Shown here: positions 1 to 10,600 of the stretch, one piece after another
Numbering within the stretch: position 1 is the first letter of the stretch
How the letters are laid out: each line of letters starts with the position of its first letter
Assembly: GCA_003427395.1 (NCBI GenBank)
Contig: BFEA01000600.1
Location: 20,833 to 55,361, forward strand
Direction: 5' to 3'
Source of the DNA: Chara braunii
Taxonomy: Eukaryota; Streptophyta; Charophyceae; Charales; Characeae
Length of the DNA stretch: 34,529 bases
Notes under the pieces: generated by a model
What the model saw: only the letters and a program-made list of their open reading frames with translations
What the model was told of the DNA's origin: nothing
Databases searched by the model: none
Made by a program: the position numbers and the translations under genes

Positions 1-85
<85 letters not shown>
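1..85. repeat. (CT)n microsatellite
   Basis: Uninterrupted CT dinucleotide run at the very start of the window. With the CA run at the other end, it suggests the assembled sequence stops where simple repeats could not be spanned. Confidence 0.97.
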
Positions 86-89
<4 letters not shown>

Positions 90-91
90 AC

Positions 92-122
<31 letters not shown>

Positions 123-127
123 CTCTC
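92..127. repeat. (CTAT)n microsatellite
   Basis: About seven units of CTAT followed by a short CT run, adjacent to the CT microsatellite. Confidence 0.93.
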
Positions 128-611
128 CACACCGGGATTTCTTTTCAATGCAGTTCCTTAGTCCCTCCTCCCTCGTCTCTCCTACTTCATCCCTCCTCCC
201 TCGTCTCTACTACTTCATCCGTCCTCCATCTTCTTTCTGCATTTTTTTATTTCAAAGTCCGATTGGCAGCAAATACCCTCCCCATTTGTCGTGTGCTCCT
301 CCCTTGTCATCGGTGTGCTACTCCCTCATCCATTCCCCCCCTCATTCATTCCCTCCCTCCCTTCTCCCTTCTCATCATGCTTGTTTTCGTTCTTCACTTC
401 CCCCCTCCCTCATCTTTCCAGCATCCCTCGTCGGTCCATCTTCCATCTCCTTTTTTGTTCGTCGGTCGATCTTCCATCTGGTTGTAATCACGGATTCATT
501 TTCTGTTGGAGCGAGCACCTTCATCGGGTGGTCTCTGGTGAAATAATATCATATTACATCATGATATTATTTAATATATCATGGACTCTTATTGTATTAC
601 GGAGAGGAAAA
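128..611. other. pyrimidine-rich low-complexity DNA, no gene seen
   Basis: The plus strand is rich in C and T, with repeated CCTCC and TTC words up to about 480, then AT-rich. Open frames here encode Ser/Pro/Phe-rich sequence caused by the base composition and show no recognisable domain, so I do not call a gene. Confidence 0.7.
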
Positions 612-836
612 AAAAAAAGCACGCATTCTCGCGTGCACGCTGCTAGCAAATGCGCGCGGCACACGCACGCCTCAGCGCACCGGCGCACTGCGAACTGGAG
701 TGTCGCGCAGCGCATCGCGTATTGCGCACTGCGCAACAATGCGCACGCATCGCGCATGAGTGCACGCACAGCTGAGGGGCGCACGGGGCATCACGCAACG
801 CACCGCATCACGCACCACATTGATGCGCCGCAAGTA
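612..836. repeat. degenerate GCGCA-rich low-complexity tract
   Basis: GC-rich stretch built from irregular GCAC, CGCA and GCGC words with no fixed period. It directly abuts the truncated LINE remnant on its right, so it may mark the rearrangement or insertion that removed the rest of the LINE reverse transcriptase. Confidence 0.6.
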
Positions 837-837
837 T

Positions 838-1323
838 GTTATTATCCCTTTTGTCTAATTTTTAGGGAGTCGCTTTCCCTATAATATCCCATTGTAAATT
901 TGTAGGATGAATGGGCCCATGGAGTCCCAAGTAGCTGTGTACAGTTCTATTGGCAACCCGTCCAGTCCTGGGGTCATCTCTCCCGCGGCGGATCTGAGTT
1001 CTTCGAGAGTGAGCAGTCTATCTATATCCAATCGTGACTGTTGTGAGAGGCTTATAGTTGAGCGATTCCGAAAGTTTGAGTTGCTAGACAAGTTTGTGTC
1101 AAAGTTGGCTTCGGGACAGCGTGTCGTGAGAATATCCTTGAAGAATTTTACAGCGTAGGCGCACATCTCCATTGTAGATGTGGCCACCGGCCTATGTTCG
1201 TTAAACGGGTGTGCTTGTTCTCACATTATCGGTCTTGTATTTTTCTTGAGGAGAGATCTGAATGTCAGTTTTGTCATTCTGTCAAATCCTAAATACCTCT
1301 GATTTTTAGCTAGTCCATCCATT
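838..1323 (-). pseudogene. LINE ORF2 fragment: linker end and start of reverse transcriptase
   Basis: This is the 3' part of the LINE whose 5' part lies at 28942 onward. Reading the minus strand from 1323 gives a linker, then an FNEHRP-type segment, a TLEEL motif and the RT signature PGLDGLPIELY with W and GPF following. This is the typical N-terminal part of a non-LTR reverse transcriptase. The frame has TGA at 1223-1221, where CGA (Arg) would fit, and two TAG codons between about 870 and 840. The catalytic YxDD region is missing, because the sequence changes to GC-rich low-complexity DNA near 838. Its frame joins that of the 28942-29124 segment when the intervening gypsy element is removed. 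It is a dead fragment. Confidence 0.85.
838..1323 (-). mobile_element. LINE, 3' side of the interrupted copy
   Basis: Left-hand piece of the minus-strand LINE that hosts the gypsy insertion; the right-hand piece is at 28942 to about 33000. The junction is supported by the 4-bp duplication CATT and by continuous translation across the two pieces. Confidence 0.8.
1320..1323. other. left target-site duplication of the gypsy element (CATT)
   Basis: CATT immediately precedes the LTR start TGCGAGG here, and CATT immediately follows the 3' LTR end at 28942-28945. Keeping one copy restores the LINE sequence and its reading frame. Confidence 0.75.
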
Positions 1324-2249
1324 TGCGAGGCCACTGCCATCGATAAGCCCCATAAGGCCCCATTTTGCAGCCCATCGGCGGCCCTAAGTGAAGGCAGGCT
1401 CTACGAGGCCCTCAGGGCCCTATTTTGGCCGCCACGCAACTCAGGGAAATTCAGGCAGTTGCGCAACGCCAGTTGGTTGAGTGAACCCAGGCCCTAGGCC
1501 GCCTGTGTGAATGTATGGGAAGCAGGCCCTAGGTTGGATATGGGTACCGGGCCAAACACAGGCCAAAACACAGGCCAAAGGCAGTTGGGCTCATGCAACC
1601 ACGTCAGACCCAGGGCCTGTTTTCGATCGTGACTGGGCCTCAGGCTACCGGGGCCTACTGGAAGCTTCCTGGGACTGGACACAGGCAGGCCACTTCGATA
1701 TAGGAAAGGGTCTGCCTACTCATTCGGTATTCGGGTGTTGGCTGCATGTTGCACAAGCGCAGCTGCACTATTTGCTGGCTAGCGCCTACGCTCTCACGGG
1801 CGAGCAGGGAAAGAGCACACAGCCATAGCTGAGCTGCGCTGCTGTAAGCTGGGTGAGACGCAGGGTGGGCCTTGGGTGCGAGTGACATCTTTGAGGTGTG
1901 GAACGAGGTTGTGAGTCGTGAGACATACCTGGTGCTGGAAGCTCGCGACATTGTTCGTTGTATGCTCATACTTCGAAAAGTTGTTGTCATCAACATTTGA
2001 CATTGTAGTATAGGCTAGATAGGATTTGCCACATGTAGTCTGGGCGCCGAGCACCAAATAGGATATCAACTCTGGCTCTTCGTTGATGATGATGGGACTA
2101 TTTCAGCATTGTCAATTATGAATTCTTGGTGTGTTCTTATTTGGTGAATCTCGTGATGCAATTCTGCTGTTGGTTCGAGGTCTTGACTATCTGGACTCAT
2201 ATGTATGATGCTGTTTAATTGCTGAAGTTCGCTATTGCTCATCTTCCTT
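1324..2249 (+). repeat. 5' LTR of the gypsy element (main part)
   Basis: Begins TGCGAGGCC and aligns along its length with 28021-28938. The differences are mostly transitions, plus a 12-bp tandem duplication of an ACACAGGCC-type unit near 1556-1580 that is absent from the other copy. The last bases of the LTR (TTGCA) are displaced to 21552-21556 by the nested transposon. Open frames on the minus strand (about 1655-2245) are only partly shared between the two copies and contain stops, so I do not call them genes. Confidence 0.88.
2246..2249. other. left target-site duplication of the 19.3-kb TIR element (CCTT)
   Basis: CCTT precedes the left inverted repeat here, and CCTT follows the right inverted repeat at 21550-21553. 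Collapsing them gives CTTCCTTGCA, exactly the end of the 3' LTR at 28932-28941. An alternative reading is an 8-bp duplication TTCCTTAA/TTCCTTGC with two mismatches. Confidence 0.65.
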
Positions 2250-2280
2250 AACAGTGTTTTCGTTAAAAATAAAATGTTTT
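2250..2280 (+). repeat. left terminal inverted repeat
   Basis: Matches the reverse complement of 21518-21549 at 28 of 32 alignment columns (three A/G differences and one single-base gap). It starts directly at the point where the LTR similarity stops. Confidence 0.78.
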
Positions 2281-3309
2281 GTAAAAAGTGAACATAATGA
2301 AATTAACAAATTTGCCAGAACAAGTAAATTTAACAACAAGAGCAGAGGATTTTAGCATCTAATTAACAAATCTTGTATAATCAAGTATTGAAAAGAAAAT
2401 TGCATATCTGCATCAATACAAGTTTCATTAGTCAACTATTCATGATTCTATTTCAAAGGAAAGTCGCATATCTCCATCAATACAAGTTTCATAAGTCAAC
2501 TATTATATATTATCCCAACCTTTCATAAAATGAATACAATGTCATCCATTCTATCGCAAAATCCAAGAAGTCATATTATTATATTAATTATAATACCAAG
2601 CTTACACAACATGGACACATATTGCAAAACGTGAGACTCAGACAAAGTGTAAAAGCTAGACTAAGTGAAATGTCGTGAGTGTCGCATCAAGTTCAACTTG
2701 GCAATGCACAATGTAAGCCTTTAAGTTCAAGGAACATCTGATTTCGAACTGATTGAAATATAAAAACCTTGAAAGAATAGAAAGACCTTGCATGTGACCT
2801 TGGAACAAAAAGAACTGTTAATATTTGACATCAAAGGGCAGCGGACACTCCAAAAACACGTACAAATATCCTGCTTGAAACTACAACAGTTACAACACAA
2901 TGAAATGAAAATACGTGCAAAAGTTCAATATTAAAAGCAATTTGAAAGCAGTATCACCCATAAACTGTGAAAACACAAACCTTAGTTCGAATCCCACTGA
3001 ATTCGGATGACCAAATAACTCTATATTAACGCAGGACTGGGCTATTCGAACTTAGATGATGTCTCAAGGCCATCGACCGAGTAAGAGAAAAAAAGTTTAA
3101 ATGCAAAGCACAAATGACACTCCGAAAGTAGGCAAAACAAGCCTAGTAACTAGATCGACTCAGGGGATAAAGTAATGCGATCAAGACAACATTTCAGTTT
3201 GTCCTTGTATAAGTTGTCTGATGGTATCAGTTTGTCCGTCAAACGCGGGGTCCTTGTACTCTATATAACTTTCTATTACTTCACATTCGCGCAGAAGGAG
3301 ACTTCGCAA
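2281..3309. other. AT-rich subterminal region, no gene seen
   Basis: AT-rich DNA without convincing coding frames in either strand. It contains a short tandem duplication (2402-2504). Its position just inside the left inverted repeat fits a subterminal or 3' untranslated region. Confidence 0.6.
2402..2504 (+). repeat. 39-bp direct repeat, period 64 bp
   Basis: 2402-2440 and 2466-2504 agree at 37 of 39 positions (core ATCAATACAAGTTTCAT). It lies within the AT-rich region near the left end of the TIR element, where subterminal repeats are common in DNA transposons. Confidence 0.85.
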
Positions 3310-3822
3310 TTATTTGATGGTCGTGTCCACAAGCCCATCCATGAGTGTTTTGAGTGACGGTTGCTCCATGATCCTCCTTCGGAGTTCTTGCCGTCTTCGT
3401 TCATCGATGTTGTCTGCATTGGAAACACTTACACTTGCAGAATAGTCATTATGAATAAGGAAAGATACTTTGCATTGACCTTGAACAGTTGCCGCCGCAC
3501 AAAACAAGTTCATCACATTGAAATTGTTGTGGCTGAATTTGACTGCTGAATAATACAATTCCGAAGAGGGTGCGAGTACTTCTCGCGGGTATGTTCTCGT
3601 TCCACAACACCTGCGACCACAAATATACAGTGATTCTCGATGATAATATTCCCAGTCTTCCGGTGGGGCATCCACACCCGTGACACTAAGTACTGCATTG
3701 TCAAAAATCACTTCAGATGTGAAGAAAACAGGACCCATATCATGCCATATATTTCTTCCCCACACCATGTTACTTGGCAGTGATCCAGTCGTCACAAATG
3801 GTTGAACCATTCTGCAACACAT
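3310..3822 (-). CDS. hypothetical protein exon, unidentified
   Basis: Open for about 170 codons on the minus strand. The product has a WGRNIWHDMGP segment, a CGRRCC cluster, and an Arg-rich C-terminal stretch (RRRQELRRR) before the stop. I do not recognise the family. Just upstream on this strand (about 3830-3812) is a pyrimidine-rich stretch ending in TTGCAG, a possible 3' splice site, so this may be a downstream exon rather than a protein starting at the ATG near 3822. A possible donor (GTACGT on the minus strand) lies in the gap towards 3986. It could be the C-terminal exon of the DUF7869-like gene directly upstream, or a separate gene of the element. No inactivating change is visible inside it. 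Confidence 0.45.
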   Translation of the reverse strand: MCCRMVQPFVTTGSLPSNMVWGRNIWHDMGPVFFTSEVIFDNAVLSVTGVDAPPEDWEYYHRESLYICGRRCCGTRTYPREVLAPSSELYYSAVKFSHNNFNVMNLFCAAATVQGQCKVSFLIHNDYSASVSVSNADNIDERRRQELRRRIMEQPSLKTLMDGLVDTTIK

Positions 3823-4862
3823 GAAAATACAGTTTAAATATATATAAATGAAAGCTCAGTGACAACTAAATAACGTACTAATACGTGTAAAGAAATACGA
3901 TTAGCTCTTCTTCAGAACACATCGGGAAGTGAAAGGCACACCAAGACCTTCTCTCTGGCCGATTTTGGAATGCGCACTTCATTTTTCAAATGCATGTCTT
4001 CGATGTCCAGCTCCACACAACACAGTCTACATGCTGCCACTGCAGTGATGTTGTGTAGTCTTTCTTCCACGTCTTATTCCATGCGTTTGAATATTGCACA
4101 GAAAGACGTTTGGCAATAGGTTGTGGCACCCAATATTCAATAAGAATATGATTGAAAGTTGACGACTTCATATTGTTGTCTACATCAAAAATGACTCTAC
4201 CCATCCATACGGGAACTCCCTTATCGATATCATCTTGGGAAGGACGCAAGAGAACGAGTTGTCCTTTTTCAACATCCACAACTGGGTTGAGCTCCGTCTT
4301 TGGACGCTCATTGGCCGGTCCAACGAACAACGGCTCCTTATTCTCATTGCTCTTCAAGAGGAAGGCAATATCAATATCATCATGATCATCCTTCTTAATT
4401 TTGTCTTGTGAGGGCCAGAAGCCAGCCTTGTGTGAAGTTTTCGCAAATATGGACCCGTGATGCTCCTCGACTGTCTCGATGAAAGTTTTCCGGTGTGAAA
4501 GAGCACTCTCTTTTGAGAAGCTAACCTCATCTTTCATTTCCAACCACTCGTACCGCTTGTTCTCCAACCACCCAACAAACGTCTTCACACCTTCAATTCC
4601 TTATTCGAAATCCGAATTCCTATCTTTAGTAGGCAGAGAACCTGACGGCGGAACAGGTGATGGCAAGAATGCTCATTCGGGTCCAGCATATGCTTTATTT
4701 CCATCTCGTTTAAAGCAATAGACCGGAGCAGACCATTCAGGAGAAGTGCAATACTCTTTCCACTGGAACACAGGATTGTCATCCTGCATGTAAAACCTAA
4801 ATGCATATGGACGAATATGATCGGTCAGTCTCTTGACCAGGAATGGCTTAACAACAACTCGC

Positions 4863-5986
4863 CAATCAGCAATTTCATCCATGAATATGCACGATGGACG
4901 TTCTTTTTTAGAACTGGCAACGAGCGTGAAGAGGTCGAGCATGGTATAAGCATCGTGCATTTTCAGTTTGCGAGAGAAATGACTGAAAGTGACATCAACG
5001 TCCGTGTGTGTGTGTCCCACTAACATAAAACCGAATTCGACTTCTTTGAAGAAGCCAAATTTTACCAAAGTTGCAGCAAGTGTCAAAACGTATCTGTTTT
5101 TGTTTTCTCTCCAACAGTTGTCAGCTTGTATCCTCAGTTTAGGAGGCAAGTCGCTTGTCACCCGGATGTCACGGAGAAGTTTCAATATGGATGACACTAC
5201 AGCATTAGAATCGTGTGGATAGCAAGGGTACCATGTGTGAACATGGACCAATAGTGAGCGGTCGTGTGCAATAATAACTGTTTTATTCGTTTTCAACATC
5301 AGAAAATTTGCGAATGCGTTCGATTTGTTCTTTCCGCCAAAGTGTGGAATGCTGGTCTTGCTTTGGTCCATGCCGTCAATCAGCAATTTCATCCATGAAT
5401 ATGCACGATGGACGTTCTTTTTTAGAACTGGCAACGAGCTTGAAGAGGTCGAGCATGGTATAAGCATCGTGCATTTTCAGTTTGCGAGAGAAATGACTGA
5501 AAGTGACATCAACGTCNTTAGAACTGGCAACGAGCTTGAAGAGGTCGAGCATGGTATAAGCATCGTGCATTTTCAGTTTGCGAGAGAAATGACTGAAAGT
5601 GACATCAACGTCNGTGTGTGTGTGTCCCACTAACATAAAACCGAATTCGACTTCTTTGAAGAAGCCAAATTTTACCAAAGCTGCAGCAAGTGTCAAAACG
5701 TGTCTGTTTTTGTTTTCTCTCCAACAGTTGTCAGCTTGTATCCTCAGTTTAGGAGGCAAGTCACTTGTCACCTGGATGTCACGGAGAAGTTTCAATATGG
5801 ATGACACTATAGCATTAGAATCGTGTGGATAGCAAGGGTACCATGTGTGAACATGGACCAATAGTGAGCGGTCGTGTGCAATAATAACTGTTAAATTCGT
5901 TTTCAATATCGGAATATTTGCGAATGCGTTCGATTTGTTCTTTCCGCCAAAGTGTGGAATGCTGGTCTTGCTTTCGTCCATGTCGT
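4863..5986 (-). repeat. 514-bp tandem duplication inside the DUF7869-like gene
   Basis: 4863-5376 and 5377-5986 are the same sequence, about 97 percent identical by eye, with TCAAT shared at the junction. The second copy is 96 bases longer because of the N-flanked duplication at 5422-5612. Each copy encodes the QADNC and VGHTH motifs. The copies differ at about a dozen scattered sites, so this is either a real tandem duplication or an assembly join of two paralogous copies. Confidence 0.88.
5422..5613. other. assembly scar: exact 95-bp duplication around single Ns
   Basis: 5422-5516 and 5518-5612 are identical, separated by N at 5517 and followed by N at 5613. This is what results when overlapping contig ends are joined by a placeholder N instead of being merged. 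It should be treated as artefact. Confidence 0.85.
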
Positions 5987-7060
5987 CAATGATGATGCAT
6001 AAACTGTTGGAACCTGGTCTCTTCGACTTATCCTTCCACACCTCATACGCAGCACGATGTTGGAGCTGCAAGTCCAAGTGTTTCTTGCGTAGCGAAACAA
6101 AGTACTTCCGCACACGTACGAACTTTGCGGAATTGATAGATTCTTTGTATTCGACACATTTCTCGCATTTCGCAAAGTTTTGATCAATGTCATGGAATTT
6201 TACATGCCAGAACTGCGTTCTCCACATGTTGTAGAAAACTTGGAGAGAAACACAAGGAGTACCCATGTTGTCGAATTGCGACTTTAACAACTTATAAATA
6301 TCAACCTTGTTATAGCAAGCAGGCAATCTCAACACCACTCTCGACTCCCCATCTTTGATTTTCATGTCATTGGGCATGGAATCTCCGTTGTCTCGCACGA
6401 AGGAGCGTAGTTTCCCGTACATCGTCGCATATGTTATTGATGTGCGTCAGAGTCCAGTACTGCCATGCTCCGGCATAATGTAGCCTTTTGACAAAGTCAT
6501 CTTTTTTTTATAAATGTATTCCTACATACACCTAGTGTGAAACACCAAGCACTAATGCACACCTTTCGTCTCCCCACAATATGTTGAACAATCTCCTTTT
6601 TATCTTCTATGAAGGTGAACCTCTTCAACGTTTCAACCCACCATGCATCCCTGCTCTGCTGGTTCTTAAAGTAGTATGCGCTCCGGACAACTTTGATGTC
6701 GTCCAGGGTCATTTGAGCGCAACACTCTCGCTTACAACAAACTTGTCCATGCACATTTGCCAGTGCTTTTTTGGTGAGTTTTCTATGAACTGATTGCATG
6801 ATCTTCTTTGACCGCGACATCCTGACACGAAAAGTATAAGGACGCTTCTCTGAGGAGAGACGTTTTGGAAAAATTTCATCGAAATCAGAGATCACATCAC
6901 AATTCTCATCATCATTTCGACAACAGTGGTCAGTGTTCCGGTCAGCGTACGTTTGCAGATGATCGGTTTTATCTTAAGAACTATCAACACTAGACGACAC
7001 CGAAGCACTTGAATCCGAACCACCTTCATCACTCTCACCAAACTTCAGCAACAGGACACG

Positions 7061-7540
7061 AGTGGTTCCCACCACGCAGAGCGAGCAGGAAAACTGCCAC
7101 TAGTGAGCAGGAAAACCATTGTGGCAATGTGACCGCCTCGTCCAACACGGGAAGGTCCCCGGTCTTGATTCCCGGGTACCAGACTCCGAGGATTCGAAGC
7201 AAAATTTGTGCAGAGTCGGATCGACGACACACGACGGGTTTCCAGAACCCCAGACTGAGCAGGCAAATGACTGCGGCAACGCCAATGTCGCGCCCAACAC
7301 GATAGGGACTCCATTTTATATTATCACAATCTCGCAATAAGCAGTCAGTGCGACAAGAGACAAAAGACAGTCACCCGGACACTATGTTCTGCTGGTGCAA
7401 CTCGCACTAAGCTGCGCGCAAGTCGAAGCGAAGGTGGGGGTCAGCCCTCAGCGCCCGTTGCCGTGCCGAACACGAAGCAGTTTTTTTCTTCCCTGGTACC
7501 CACGAGCCGCAGCGCCGCTGTCGTGGCGAAAATGAGCAGG
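7061..7540. other. no gene recognised; upstream of the DUF7869-like gene
   Basis: Several short frames overlap here on both strands, none with a recognisable motif or clear conservation. It could hold the promoter of the minus-strand DUF7869-like gene. The sequence becomes CpG-rich towards the satellite array. Confidence 0.5.
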
Positions 7541-8335
7541 GTGTTCGACACAACCATGACCGCGTTTGACACGACCATGATGGTGTTCGACACGACCATG
7601 ATCGCGTTGACACGACCATGATGGTGTTCGACACGACCACGATCGTGTTTGACACGACGACGACGACCGTGGTCGACACGACCACGATCGTGTCGAACAC
7701 GACGGTCGTGTTCGACACGACGACGATCGTGTTCGACGACCACGTTCGACGATCGTGCTCGACGATCGCGTTCAGCACGACGACGACCGTGCAGGGCCCG
7801 ATGACGAGCGCGCTCGACTCGGCGACAAACGTGTTGGACACGACGACCATCGTGTTCGACCCGACGAGGATCGTGCCGGACACGACAACGATTGTGTCGG
7901 ACATGACGACGATTGTGTATGACTGTCGGACACGATTTGACGATTGTGTAGGACACAACGACGATCATGTAAGACATGACGACGACCATCGTGTGTTGGA
8001 CACGACGACCATCGTGCTCGACACGACGACCATCGTGTTCGACCTGATAACCATCGTGTTCGACCCGACGACGATCGTGACGGACACGACGACCATCATG
8101 TCGGACACGACGACGATCGCGCCGGACACGACGACCATCATGTTCGACACGACGACGATGGTGTTCGACACGATGACGATCGTGTTCGACACGACGACAA
8201 TCGTGTTCGACACGACGACCACTGTGGTCGACGCGATGACCATCGTGTCCGACACGATGACGATCGTGTTCGACACGACGATCGTCGAGTCATCCACACG
8301 ACGACGATTGTGTTCGACATGACGACGACTGTGGT
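7541..8335 (+). repeat. satellite array 1: about 21-bp units, CpG-rich
   Basis: Tandem units close to TTCGACACGACGACGATCGTG, with 15- to 24-bp variants. Many contain the palindrome CGATCG within CACGATCGTG. The array is open in several frames because the unit lacks stops and has a period divisible by three; the plus frame reads as DTTTIVF heptads. I treat these frames as by-products. Read on the minus strand, the unit is nearly the unit of the array at 9222-10436. Confidence 0.93.
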
Positions 8336-8340
8336 GGAAG

Positions 8341-8379
8341 TGTTGGAGAAAATTTATTGACTTTACCAATAAACCAACA
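8341..8379. repeat. short imperfect inverted repeat (hairpin)
   Basis: TGTTGG at 8341-8346 pairs with CCAACA at 8374-8379, and TTTATTG at 8353-8359 pairs with CAATAAA at 8367-8373. This leaves a 7-base loop and a one-sided 6-base bulge. It sits exactly at the right edge of satellite array 1, so it may mark a junction. Confidence 0.6.
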
Positions 8380-9221
8380 CTGGACAGGGTGGGCCACACG
8401 GAGGCTTCTCTCTTTGTCCTGCGGCAGGGTTGGGGGGGGAGGGGGGGGGGCGGCGCTGCGTCGGCGGTAGCGGCACTAACCTGGAGAGCGGGGCAGTTTT
8501 CGTGTCAACGCTGGCGGACCGCTGCGCTGATTCTCCCAGAACGAGAACAATGGAGCGTTGACACAATGTTGTGGCTACTCATGTGCGAGAAACGTGTTTC
8601 TGCTCTGGAGCGGAACGTCATCCCCGCGCCTCCGCTCTGGCCAAGGGGGAAAAACGATCGCGGCCGATGGCCGACCGACGTATCGACGGCTAAGATTCAC
8701 CGGGGGAAAAACCAAGGCGGTCCACTGGCCGCAACACAGGACCGCCGTCTGCAGTCAAGCGATCATCCCGACCGTCCGTATTCCCGGATCGGACAGCCAG
8801 CAGGTGCGTGCGGAGGGGCCACCCAGAAAACTATATATATGGAGGAGGCCCACCACTTCCCATTTTCGTTTCAGTTCGGCATCGGATGCGGAAGAGCAAC
8901 GCAGCAACAGCGCAGCCCAGCGGAGGTCCGTCGACGCAGCTACAGCGCAGCGCAGCGGAGGCTCGTGCTCAACATACTACAAGCTCGGTGCGGCGACGGA
9001 GCGCGGGGATTCGGTCCGTGCATAGCAGACCACCTGCGCGACGCGACGACGGACCACAACGGAGGTGTCGAGAGTCGGAGGTCACGATGACGGAGCGAGC
9101 ATACGCCCCAAGATCGTGACGCGGAACCACAGCGGAGCACCCCGAGTCTGAAGGATCAGACGGTGAGGATACAACCACGTAGCCCAGATGCAACCACGTA
9201 ACGCCACGTGGCACTTTCGGT
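8380..9221. other. unique spacer between the two satellite arrays
   Basis: GC-rich, non-repetitive DNA of about 840 bp. Two long overlapping plus-strand frames (8389-9090 and 8558-9025) encode Arg/Ala-rich sequence with no recognisable motif and look compositional. A TATA-like box lies at 8832-8840. Confidence 0.5.
8832..8840 (+). promoter_or_regulatory. TATA-box-like sequence in the array spacer
   Basis: CTATATATATGG stands out in otherwise GC-rich DNA, with a short pyrimidine-rich stretch about 20-40 bases downstream. This fits a core promoter firing into array 2, but no transcript evidence is available. Confidence 0.3.
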
Positions 9222-10436
9222 TCCCTCGATCGTTGAGTCAGACACGATCGTGCCCGATCGTCGAGTCGAACACGATCGTGCCCGACCGTCGAGTCGAACA
9301 CGATAGTGCCCGATCGTCGAGTCCAACACGATCTTCGAGTCGAACACGATCGTCGAGTCATCGTCGAGTCCAACACGATCGTCGAGTCGAACACGATAGT
9401 CGAGTCGAACACGATAGTGCCCGATCATCGAGTCGAACACGATCGTCGAGTCATCGTCGAGTCCAACACGATCGTCGAGTCCAACACGATCATCGAGTCG
9501 AACACGATCGTCGAGTCCGACACGATCGTCGAGTCGAACACCATCGTCGAGTCGAACACGATCGCCGAGTCATTGTCGAGTCCAACACGATCGTCGAGTC
9601 CAACTCGATCGTCGAGTCGAACATGATTGTCGAGTCATCGTCGAGTACAACACGATCGTCGAGTCGAACACGACCGTCAAGTCATCGTTGAGTCGAACAC
9701 GATTGTCGAGTCAAACACAATCGTCGAGTCATCGTCGAGCCCAACACAATCGTCGACTCCAACACGATCGTCGAGACGAACACGATCATCCAGTCGAACA
9801 CGATCGTCGAGTCCAATACGATCGTCGAGTCCAATATGATCGTCGAGTCGAACACGATCGTCGAGTCGAACAGGATCGTCGAGTCATCGTCGAGTCGAAC
9901 ACGATGGTCCAGACGGTGCCGAGTCGAACGGGATCGTCGAGTCGAACACGATCGTCGAGTCATCGTTGAGTCCAATACAATCGTCGAGTCGAACACGATC
10001 GTCGAGTCATTGTCGAGTCGGACACGATGGTCCAGATGGTGCCGAGTCGAACACGATAGTGCCCTGTCGTGTGCGCAGTGCACTGTCGTCGAGTCGTACA
10101 CGATTGTGTGCAGTGGACCACGATCGTCGAGTCCAAAGGTTGTCGAGTCGAACACGATCGTCGAGTCGAACTCGATCGTCGAGTCGAACACGATCGTGCC
10201 CTGTCGTCGAGTCGAACACGATCGTCCAAACGGTGCCCTGTCGTCAAGTCGGACCCGATCGTCGAGTCGAATACGATCGTGCCCTATCGTCCAGTCGAAC
10301 ACGATTGTGCCCTGTCGTCGAGTCGAAAACGATTGTTCCCTACCATCGAGTCGACCCCAATCGTGCCTTGTTGTCGAGTCGAACACGATTGTGCGCAGTG
10401 CAATGTCCTCGAGTCGTACACGATTGTGTGCAGTGC
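9222..10436 (+). repeat. satellite array 2: about 18-bp units, CpG-rich
   Basis: Tandem units close to GTCGAGTCGAACACGATC, with insertions of GTCGAGTCATC and, towards the right end, of a GTGCCCTGTCGTC-type segment. Most units contain ACGATCGT. Many variant units differ by CG to TG or CA, as expected from methylated-cytosine decay. Overlapping frames on both strands are artefacts of the 18-bp period. The array lies in inverted orientation relative to array 1 and shares the core GAACACGATCGTCG with it. Confidence 0.93.
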
Positions 10437-10600
10437 AATGGACCACGTGCGTCGTGTCCAGGAAGATCGTGTGCGGGTTGCGTGTGTGGATTGTGGGCGT
10501 GGATTGCGCACATAGATTGTGTGTCGTGTACTGTCGTAGGGCCTGGTTTGTTCGCATCGTTGGGGGGAGGGGGGAAATTGTCCTATGCTGCTGTTGATCG

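Larger units (their letters stand above)
3986..7060 (-). pseudogene. DUF7869-like protein, broken; candidate transposase of the TIR element
   Basis: Reading from about 7060 down: an acidic Ser-rich N-terminus with an in-frame TAA near 6975; a Cys-containing segment (CCKRECCAQMT) and a CISAWCFTLGVCRNTF stretch at 6895-6500; then, after shifts at an A-run near 6515 and near 6425, the main domain. The main domain carries IDDMDESKTSIPHF, QADNCWRENKN and VGHTHTDVDVTF, which match what I know of the eukaryotic DUF7869 family. The three spaced Asp-containing motifs resemble a D-D-D/E nuclease fold, but that function is inference. The C-terminal part continues in one frame to 3986, with TGA at 4675-4673 and a TAA near 4608. 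A 514-bp tandem duplication and two single-N scars lie within it. Clearly not intact as assembled. Confidence 0.72.

Noticed and set aside
148-884. Ser/Pro-rich ORFs at the left end
   Set aside because: Caused by CT-rich composition; overlapping frames are equally open and lack domains.
1494-2069. ORFs inside the gypsy LTRs
   Set aside because: They differ in stops and frames between the two LTR copies, and the LTR role explains the sequence.
2244-2256. hAT or piggyBac assignment of the TIR element
   Set aside because: A CAGTG start with an 8-bp duplication needs two mismatches, and TTAA (2248-2251) occurs only on the left side. CCTT with a longer TIR fits both ends exactly, so I leave the superfamily open.
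7407-8399. Long ORFs through satellite array 1 on both strands
   Set aside because: The unit has no stop codons and a period that is a multiple of three, so frames stay open by chance. The products are plain heptad repeats.
8389-9090. 233-codon ORF in the array spacer
   Set aside because: GC-rich, Arg/Ala-rich, overlapped by a similar ORF in another frame, with no motif.
7541-10436. CRISPR array
   Set aside because: Units are contiguous 18-21-bp repeats without unique spacers, in eukaryotic DNA with no cas genes.
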